Assembly (NCBI GenBank): GCA_964407285.1
Contig: CAYOVG010000035.1
Coordinates: 1-29,464 of the forward strand
Direction of reading: 5' to 3'
Source of the DNA: CAYOVG01 sp964407285
GTDB lineage: Bacteria; Desulfobacterota; Syntrophobacteria; Syntrophobacterales; Syntrophobacteraceae
Length of the DNA: 29,464 nucleotides
Positions 23,921 through 29,464 of this stretch are shown here, piece by piece. The translations under genes were made by a program, and so were the position numbers. The notes beneath the pieces are model-generated. The model saw only the letters and a program-made list of their open reading frames with translations. It did not search any database and was not told the origin of the DNA. Each line of letters opens with the position of its first letter. The stretch's first letter is position 1.

Positions 23921-24712
23921 TCATTTCTTCCAGTCTTGCAGACCGTACCCGCCCAGGATGGCATCCAAACGGCCCGTCTCTCTCAGTTCTTTCATTCCTC
24001 GATCGAAAAGCTCCGCCAGCTTCCGGGAGTCCCGCCGTTGCGGGGAGATTCCCATGTAGTTTTCCAGAACGCCCAGGGTCCCAGCCACGTCGAACTTGCC
24101 CTCCAGCCCCTCCTTCGAGGTAAGGTAGTCGATCACGGATGCGCATTCGTTGAAGGTCGTGACTTTTCCCTCCAGAATCCATTGGAGGTTCGTCAGAGAC
24201 GGATCTTCCGTTGCCGCATAGAACACTCTTTTCGGATCGGTTTTGCCGTACTTGCGCAGGTACGCCTCATAATCCGGGCTAAGAGGAGCATAATTGTATC
24301 CCTCGACCGATCCGACGTTAATGCCTTCCAGCGATTTCATCCCGTCGTAGCGCCACGGATTTCCCTTCTTCACATAGAAATTCTGAACCAGAACGCCGCA
24401 CAGATCTTCCGAAAGAACAATCTTCTCGGAACTCCGTCGATTCAGCATCGGCATCCCGTCAAATATCCCCTGCTCCGTGCCGAGGATTCCCCGCTCGTAC
24501 GGGACCCTGTGGAACTCCAGCTTGTATCCTGCCGGTTCATAAACGGATTTCAGGATTTCCGCGACATACCCTTCCTTTCCGTCGTCCCTTGCGGGATCGC
24601 AAAGATAAGGACAGAACTCGGTAACGGCTATGTCGAGGGTTTCAGCAGCATACGACGGGTCGCAAAAGAGCGACATAACCAGCGCCAACACAAGGTACTT
24701 TGCTTTCCGCAT
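23921..24712 (-). CDS. Periplasmic family-3 solute-binding protein
   Basis: 263 residues. Signal peptide 1-22 (RKAK, a hydrophobic core, cleavage after SYA). The mature part is a type-II periplasmic binding fold of the amino-acid (SBP_bac_3) type: LDIAVTEFCPYLC at the start, an EILKSVYEPAGYKLEFHRVPYERG segment, then NVGSVEGYNY (second lobe) and a C-terminal LAELFDRGMKELRETGRLDAILGGYG. The FCPYLCDP motif and further cysteines suggest disulfides. No permease or ATPase gene is nearby, so it may be an orphan binding protein feeding a sensor instead of a transporter; the large histidine kinase upstream on the same strand is a possible partner (inference). ATG 24712 has AAGGGAA upstream; ATG 24730 is an alternative. 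Confidence 0.85.
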   Translation of the reverse strand: MRKAKYLVLALVMSLFCDPSYAAETLDIAVTEFCPYLCDPARDDGKEGYVAEILKSVYEPAGYKLEFHRVPYERGILGTEQGIFDGMPMLNRRSSEKIVLSEDLCGVLVQNFYVKKGNPWRYDGMKSLEGINVGSVEGYNYAPLSPDYEAYLRKYGKTDPKRVFYAATEDPSLTNLQWILEGKVTTFNECASVIDYLTSKEGLEGKFDVAGTLGVLENYMGISPQRRDSRKLAELFDRGMKELRETGRLDAILGGYGLQDWKK

Positions 24713-24747
24713 CGGCTTTTTCCCTTTCATTAGAGGGTTCGAGCGAC

Positions 24748-24771
24748 AAAAAAAGCCGGCTACATCCGGGC
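24748..24771 (-). terminator. Intrinsic terminator inside the leader of the solute-binding protein gene
   Basis: On the minus strand GCC(C)GG-ATGTAG-CCGGC is followed by seven T. It ends 35 bases before the start codon at 24712, too close for a separate promoter, which suggests attenuation and not a simple end of the upstream gene. Confidence 0.7.
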
Positions 24772-24951
24772 AAATAGACGCCAATAGACCCCCGTTTGAA
24801 ATCTAACCCTGCCGGGTAGCGGCATACACCGGACAATTTTGCTTACGGTCTTCTCACCTCCAAATGAAGAACCGCCTCGCTAAAGGAGCGTGGTTCCTCC
24901 ATGAGGCTTCCCTGCAACGGGACTATATCCGTTTTTGTCCGTCCAATCATC
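24748..24951 (-). promoter_or_regulatory. Candidate attenuator/riboswitch leader
   Basis: A leader of about 240 nt is predicted between the promoter at 24959-24988 and the start at 24712. It contains, in transcript order: an imperfect long hairpin (about 24900-24866, GAGGAACC-type arm pairing with GGTTCTTC), a hairpin TGCCG-CTACC-CGGCA (24824-24810) and the terminator (24771-24748). The CTAC loop is complementary to the GTAG of the terminator loop, and the whole 24821-24810 segment can pair with the terminator with two small bulges, giving a mutually exclusive antiterminator. No known riboswitch class was recognised. Confidence 0.45.
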
Positions 24952-24958
24952 GGAGTGC

Positions 24959-24988
24959 ATTATACGCGGGAAAGCGTCCACACAGCAA
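24959..24988 (-). promoter_or_regulatory. Promoter of the solute-binding protein leader
   Basis: Minus strand: TTGCTG (24988-24983), an 18-base spacer and perfect TATAAT (24964-24959). It lies about 100 bases past the stop of the histidine kinase gene. Confidence 0.5.
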
Positions 24989-25090
24989 TACGGCTCCGCC
25001 GTCTCTTGACTTCCGTGCGATTCCGCCGCCCACCGCGAGGCCTGCTGCACCGCGGCCGGGGTGCTTCAGCGTCTTACCCGGCTTCTCCGG

Positions 25091-27895
25091 TCAACGCCCT
25101 CCCCTCCCCTCCTCTACCGGGACCTCGGTCGGCTTCCAGGATGCCCGGATGCGGGTCCCCTTTCCCCTTGCGGACTTAATGCTGAAGACGCCGCCCGAGG
25201 ACTCCACCCTCTCCTGCATGCTGGTGAGACCCAACCCTTCGCCGGGTTCGTCCAGGCTGAAACCGATTCCGTTGTCCTCTATGACAAGCTCGATGGCGCC
25301 GCCGTCCGGGTTTTGCAGAGACAGATCGATCAAAGTCGCACTGCTGTGCTTTGCGGCATTGTTCAGAGCTTCCTGCAGGATCCGAAAGACGACAATCTTA
25401 AGAGCGGACGGAACGTCGTCCTCCAGGACGCCGATTCGCTTATCGACCCGGATGCCCGAGTAGATCGACTCGAACTTCCTGCAAAACCAGGCAATTGTGG
25501 CCACAATCCCCAGGTCGTCCAGAACGGAGGGGCGAAGGTCCATGTATATCCTTCGGGTCTCCTCGGTGCAGTGCTGGACGAGCGGTATCAACTCCTCCAA
25601 CGCCCCCGAAAGCCCGGTATCCTCCTGCCCCTTTGCCCGCTGGAGAGAACTCTCCAGCGCGAATCTGACCGCACAAAGAGTGGAGCCGATGCTGTCGTGC
25701 AGTTCTCCGGCGATCCTTTTTTTCTCCTCCTCAACGCTCACCATGAGCCTGGAGGAAAGATAGCGCAGTTGCGCCTCGGAAGCCCGCAACGCCTCTTCGG
25801 CCTCTCTTCTCTCGGTAATGTCTCGAATGACCGAAGTAGAAATCCGCACTCCCTTTTGCGTGAGATAGCTTACCGAGATCTCGACTGGAAACACGGAACC
25901 GTCCTTCTTCCTGTGATAGTGGAGCGGTATCCAGCTGCTTCGGGTCTCGAGCCCCCGGACCGTCTCCCCCGGTTCGGCCGACAGGTCCGTACCGCTCAAC
26001 TCCAGCATCTCTTCCCGGGCGTATCCATACAGATCACAGGCAAAGGCATTTGCATCCAGGACTTTTCCAGTTTCGCAATCAAATACGATGATCGCGTCCT
26101 TCGCAGCGGCGAAGATGCTTCGATACTTGTCCTCGCTTTCCTGAAGCGCCGCCTCCGCCCTCTCCAGTTCCCGTATCTGCCTCGTAAGCCGTTCGTTTGT
26201 AACCATCAGTTCGGCGGTTCGCTCCTCCACCCGCTGCTCCAGCATCTCCTTGGCTTCCCGCAGGGCCTTTTCCGCCAGCTTGCGCTCGCTGATGTCATGA
26301 GAGATACCGAACATTCCGATCACGTCGCCCGTGGCGTCGTGGAGAGGCCCCTTGGTCACCAGGTAAGTAGTCTCGCCGTCGGCCGTGGTGAGTTCCTCCT
26401 GGAATGTAACGGCCCGGTTTTCCTCCATCACCTTGCGATCATTGGCAATAACGGATGCAGCCTGATCGGGTGGAAACAGTGCGAAGTCGTCCCTGCCCAG
26501 GACTTCATCCCGGCTTTTGCCGCTAACCCGCACGGCCTCCCGGTTGAAGAGCATGTAACGACCTTCCTTGTCTTTCGCGAAAATGGGGTCGCCCGAACTC
26601 TCGGCAATGGATTCGAGTAACAGCAATGCGCGCAGCTTTTCCGCCTGAACATCGCGCTCCCGTTGTGAGAAAGCCAGTTCCCGGTTCTTACGCGAGAGGA
26701 AAAACCCGGCCATGGCCATGAATAGAGCAAGTACGCCGGTAAGAGAGATCCAAAGAGCGTCTCGTCCCGCTTCGGCCTGGACTTCCGCCAGATCCATCTT
26801 GGCCATCAGGAACCAGTCTGTGCCCGGGACCGCCCGCACCACTCCCATGACCGGTACGCCCCGGTGGTCCACACCCTCGACGGGGCTGCCCTGCTCCGCC
26901 TTCCCCAGCAAAACGCGAGCGGCAGGCGGATTCTCCCCTTCCAGAGGCGCGCGCGGCAACGGCGGTGCGCCGTCGCGGTGGCGATGCCCATTGATGAAGA
27001 GCACTTCGTTGCCGTCTCGCTGAAAAAGCAGGGTCTCGCCACTGCTGCCGGGCGCAGGCCAGGTTTGGAGCGTGGGGAGCAGATAAGCGCTCAAATCGAC
27101 GCGCAGAACAACGACCGGTTTTCTTGGGGCGTTCACGAGAAGTAGAGGAGCAAGCAGGTCCAATCGCGGTTGCCCCTTCCCATCGAGATAGGGGCCGGCA
27201 TGCAACGCCCTGCCTTCGGCGGTTGCTCTCGAGGCGGCATCCTGCAACACATGGCCGACATCGGGGCCCCCGTCTTCCGAATCCCACAGCACCTGCTTCC
27301 ATTCGTCAAGGATGAGCACCCCCTGGAAGAACCTGTCCTCGCGGTACTCGTTCAAGCGCTTCTTCAATACCTCGCCGCTTGCGGGGTCGCCGCCGTATCT
27401 CCACTTGTAATAGGTCTCGGCAAAGAACCGGCTGCTCTGTACGAAATGCCCGTCGCGGTCCCTCTCCCGAAGCCAGTCCGAGATCTGCCCGGCCTTGAGG
27501 TCCGCGATGGCCTGAAGGCGAGCAGCCTCCTTGGCTCTTTCCTGCTTGAACGTATGAATAAGGCTTACGGCCATAAGGATGATAATGGTAAGAGCCGTCA
27601 GAGCCAGAAATATCTCCGGCTTCAAACCGGCTCCGGGCACAGGCGCCGGTTCCGCATCGGCGCGGCAGGTCAGACGCAGCATAAGCCCATAGAGCAAGAG
27701 CGATGTGACGGCAACGAACACCCAGCCCTTGAGGGTATTGACGAGAGTGACCTGCGCCGGCTCGTGGAACGACCATTCCACCACCTTGTCGGACAGCAGT
27801 ATCCACAGAGCGGCAAAGGCGGCGTAAAGCAGAACGATCTTAAGAATCGTGGCGGTTCCAAAATTGGGGGCTCGAGATGGAATTCCACCAGTCAT
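25091..27895 (-). CDS. Membrane sensor histidine kinase, extracellular sensor plus two PAS domains, HisKA_3 type
   Basis: 934 residues. Two hydrophobic segments lie near the N-terminus (about 17-37, 50-70); a membrane helix at about 93-113 and another at about 380-402 enclose a ~260-residue extracytoplasmic domain of probable dCache type (NAPRKPVVVLRVDLSAYLLPTL region). Then come PAS 1 (about 430-540), a coiled coil (about 545-592), PAS 2 (about 597-715), and a NarL-type kinase core with phospho-acceptor H733 (KRIAGELHDSIGSTL), N box EALNNAAKHS, and ATP-lid motifs EDNGIGF and GLGLTSM. HisKA_3 kinases normally pair with NarL/FixJ-type regulators; none is in the window, so it is an orphan here. 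ATG with AGAGGCG upstream; promoter candidate 28207-28234. Confidence 0.92.
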   Translation of the reverse strand: MTGGIPSRAPNFGTATILKIVLLYAAFAALWILLSDKVVEWSFHEPAQVTLVNTLKGWVFVAVTSLLLYGLMLRLTCRADAEPAPVPGAGLKPEIFLALTALTIIILMAVSLIHTFKQERAKEAARLQAIADLKAGQISDWLRERDRDGHFVQSSRFFAETYYKWRYGGDPASGEVLKKRLNEYREDRFFQGVLILDEWKQVLWDSEDGGPDVGHVLQDAASRATAEGRALHAGPYLDGKGQPRLDLLAPLLLVNAPRKPVVVLRVDLSAYLLPTLQTWPAPGSSGETLLFQRDGNEVLFINGHRHRDGAPPLPRAPLEGENPPAARVLLGKAEQGSPVEGVDHRGVPVMGVVRAVPGTDWFLMAKMDLAEVQAEAGRDALWISLTGVLALFMAMAGFFLSRKNRELAFSQRERDVQAEKLRALLLLESIAESSGDPIFAKDKEGRYMLFNREAVRVSGKSRDEVLGRDDFALFPPDQAASVIANDRKVMEENRAVTFQEELTTADGETTYLVTKGPLHDATGDVIGMFGISHDISERKLAEKALREAKEMLEQRVEERTAELMVTNERLTRQIRELERAEAALQESEDKYRSIFAAAKDAIIVFDCETGKVLDANAFACDLYGYAREEMLELSGTDLSAEPGETVRGLETRSSWIPLHYHRKKDGSVFPVEISVSYLTQKGVRISTSVIRDITERREAEEALRASEAQLRYLSSRLMVSVEEEKKRIAGELHDSIGSTLCAVRFALESSLQRAKGQEDTGLSGALEELIPLVQHCTEETRRIYMDLRPSVLDDLGIVATIAWFCRKFESIYSGIRVDKRIGVLEDDVPSALKIVVFRILQEALNNAAKHSSATLIDLSLQNPDGGAIELVIEDNGIGFSLDEPGEGLGLTSMQERVESSGGVFSIKSARGKGTRIRASWKPTEVPVEEGRGGR

Positions 27896-27910
27896 TGGTT
27901 CGGCGCCTCT

Positions 27911-28092
27911 TTCGGGTTGTTTTCGCGTTGCGAGTTGCGGGTTACGAGTTGCGGGTTCTCGCAGGCCATGAACGGTCTTCGCGTTGCGGGTTCGGGTTCT
28001 CGTAAGCCACGAGTAAGCTTGATGGTGTATGAGCGCCCCGCAAACGGCAATGGGTTCGGGTTTGAGTTATCGTGAGCCACGAACGGTCCGTT
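27911..28092. repeat. Degenerate tandem repeat patch
   Basis: Imperfect copies of GCGTTGCGGGTT and of a unit like TCTCGTAAGCCACGAACGGTC recur (around 27955-27977, 27998-28013 and 28066-28087). It fills the gap upstream of the histidine kinase gene and contains no credible gene. Such GCGAGTTGCGGGTT arrays are typical intergenic repeats. Confidence 0.6.
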
Positions 28093-28206
28093 CATCGTCC
28101 ACTGGAGCCACCCGGCAACGGGAATTCAGAATTCTATTTTCACTTTTCGGGGTTCATTGTTTTCCGGTCTCCGTAGTTTAGCGGCCGAACTCTGATTAGA
28201 CAACGG

Positions 28207-28234
28207 TTTATATAAGGTGAACACATTTTGTCGA
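28207..28234 (-). promoter_or_regulatory. Promoter candidate for the histidine kinase gene
   Basis: Minus strand: TCGACA (28234-28229), a 16-base spacer and TATAAA (28212-28207), each one mismatch from consensus. It begins just after the stop of the GT39 gene and gives a leader of about 300 nt that runs through the repeat patch. Confidence 0.5.
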
Positions 28235-28238
28235 AGGG

Positions 28239-29464
28239 TCATCCGAGGCCATCCGTAAGAAACACACAGTTGTCCCGTGCATCTCCACAAAGAATCCACA
28301 ATCCGAACCGGGCGTCCCGAGCGACGGGAGGACCGGGAAGCGGTCCCATGAAAAGCTCGGAGAGGGCCTCCTGCGTGGCTGCAAGGACGAACGGCCGTCC
28401 GGATTCCAGCATGCTTTTCAGGTCTTCCCGGTCCATGATCCATTCGGGCCGGGTTGTTCCTTGCAGGTATTTTGTCCGAAAGGGTTCGAAAGCCACCATG
28501 AACACCTGCCTGCCGGTGTAGAAATTCCACCCTCCAGCGCCCTCGAACTGCCGATCCTCGGGGTCCGCCACCACAAGAGGCCAGTGCGCGGGGACTTCCC
28601 GCACAATGAAAGACGAAACGGACGCCCGGCTTTCCATGGGCGAGAAACGCATCTCCATATGCGAGAGCATGACAGTCACGGGAATCATGGTGAAAGCCAG
28701 CAGAAATCCCGCCCAGATCGGCTTCCGGCACACGATGAAACCGGCGGCCGCAATGCACTGAGCGGCCGTCAGGCCGATCGCCGCCTGCGCCGCCGTGCGC
28801 GTGCCCGCATCCCCCATGAGCGGAGACACTCTTTCCAGTATCGAGCCCATCCACGGCAGGGAGATGAGCAGGACAATTCCGAGCAATCCCGGTGGGACGG
28901 CGTATACGAGACGAGGATAGTCCTCGGGCCGTTCGTTCATTTTCGAGAGATTGCCCGCTATCAAAACGATGACCGGGATCATTGCGGGCAGCGTGTACGT
29001 ATGGCTCCTTCCGGACGATAGAAGAACGGACAAAAGAATCAGAATCGCGAGTATTCCCATGACTCTCGGCGCCGCCCGCAATCGAGCGGTATGCGGCGGC
29101 TCCGCCCATGGCGGTTCCGCCCACGGCGGCTCCGTCCGCGACGGCTCCGTCCGCGACGGCTCCGTCCGACGGCTGTATGGCCATCGATTTCCCACAGCGG
29201 TCCAGGGGAACAGAAAGATCAGCGGCCCGATAAATCCGGCAAACCCCAGGAGGATTTCCCACCTGGGCAGCGCCGTGAATGTGCTTTCAGCGGTCCGAGG
29301 CGTTATCCGGTCGAACTGCTGTTCGACGAAATGGTGGTGGAGGAAACCCGGCAGTTCCCGCTCCACGGACAGAAACCACGGTACGGTAATGACGGCGAAG
29401 AGCATCGTTCCCGCAACCCACGGCACATCTTTCCATCTCCTTGCATCGCCTTCGAGCAGAAGGA
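28239..29464 (-). CDS. GT39/ArnT-like membrane glycosyltransferase, 3' part
   Basis: The frame is open to the window edge, so the 5' end is missing; about 408 residues are visible. They start with RRWKDVPWVAGTMLFAVITVPWF, as in the middle of PMT/ArnT-family proteins, followed by ELPGFLHHHFVEQQFDR, the loop typical of dolichyl- or undecaprenyl-phosphate-sugar-dependent transferases. Then come about seven membrane helices and a soluble C-terminal domain (roughly the last 130 residues). The catalytic N-terminal loop with its acidic pair lies outside the window. The likely role is transfer of a sugar from a lipid-phosphate carrier to a lipid or glycan on the periplasmic face. A 15-bp minisatellite (29095-29169) encodes a repetitive polar Thr/Glu/Pro/Ser/Arg stretch in one loop. 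Confidence 0.85.
   Translation of the reverse strand, partial: LLLEGDARRWKDVPWVAGTMLFAVITVPWFLSVERELPGFLHHHFVEQQFDRITPRTAESTFTALPRWEILLGFAGFIGPLIFLFPWTAVGNRWPYSRRTEPSRTEPSRTEPPWAEPPWAEPPHTARLRAAPRVMGILAILILLSVLLSSGRSHTYTLPAMIPVIVLIAGNLSKMNERPEDYPRLVYAVPPGLLGIVLLISLPWMGSILERVSPLMGDAGTRTAAQAAIGLTAAQCIAAAGFIVCRKPIWAGFLLAFTMIPVTVMLSHMEMRFSPMESRASVSSFIVREVPAHWPLVVADPEDRQFEGAGGWNFYTGRQVFMVAFEPFRTKYLQGTTRPEWIMDREDLKSMLESGRPFVLAATQEALSELFMGPLPGPPVARDARFGLWILCGDARDNCVFLTDGLG
29095..29169 (-). repeat. In-frame 15-bp minisatellite, five copies
   Basis: Five contiguous 15-base units of the type GGCGGCTCCGTCCGC (plus strand) inside the GT39 gene. Each encodes five residues (RTEPS, RTEPP or WAEPP on the coding strand). 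The repeat number can change by slippage without breaking the frame. Confidence 0.9.

Noticed and set aside
25061..26620. Long plus-strand open frame opposite the histidine kinase
   Set aside because: Antisense shadow of the kinase's PAS and ATPase domains.
1..29464. CRISPR arrays, rRNA or tRNA genes
   Set aside because: No regularly spaced identical repeats and no recognisable tRNA or rRNA sequence were seen on either strand.

Overview
The window is GC-rich bacterial DNA. Gene content (hopanoid genes hpnJ, hpnL and hpnI, a CheY-TPR regulator, a peptidase U32 protein, a large PAS histidine kinase) and the repeat style suggest a Desulfobacterota (delta-proteobacterial) chromosome, possibly of the Syntrophobacter type. 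That placement comes from memory of gene families and has not been checked by any search.

Left part (1-4134): a decayed accessory zone. A direct repeat (1-126 and 3896-4021, 3 differences) brackets about 3.9 kb. Inside are a small membrane protein, a broken transposition-type ATPase, an intact CorC/HlyC-type CBS membrane protein, a truncated AI-2E permease relic and the possible tail of a sigma-54 response regulator.

Housekeeping and regulatory stretch (4135-13306): a secreted SH3b protein, a ClC chloride channel/antiporter with CBS domains, a LysM-amidase lipoprotein, a peptidase U32 family protein, a CheY-TPR response regulator (minus strand), a small RelA/SpoT-type HD hydrolase, an ArsR-family regulator with an operator-like palindrome at its predicted transcription start, and an unrecognised conserved protein. 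Many intergenic gaps carry inverted or dispersed repeats.

Hopanoid head-group region (13634-23863): the most interesting part. hpnJ (B12-binding radical SAM) stands alone with its own terminator. A strong promoter (TTGTCG-17-TATAAT) then starts a tight eight-gene run, all on the plus strand: HAD hydrolase, nucleotidyltransferase, ATP-grasp enzyme, class III aminotransferase, Gfo/Idh/MocA dehydrogenase, a two-domain CDP-alcohol phosphotransferase with a degenerate nucleotidyltransferase-like N-terminus, hpnL and hpnI. Adjacent genes overlap or are closely spaced. hpnJ, hpnI and hpnL are known hopanoid-associated families. The six genes between hpnJ and hpnL look like a pathway that builds, aminates, activates and transfers a polar (amino)cyclitol- or sugar-like head group. 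This is inferred from families and order only.

Right part (23921-29464, minus strand): a secreted family-3 solute-binding protein behind a roughly 240-nt leader with a terminator and a competing upstream hairpin (riboswitch or attenuator architecture), a 934-residue orphan sensor histidine kinase, a patch of degenerate repeats, and the 3' part of a GT39/ArnT-like glycosyltransferase that runs off the window and carries an in-frame 15-bp minisatellite.
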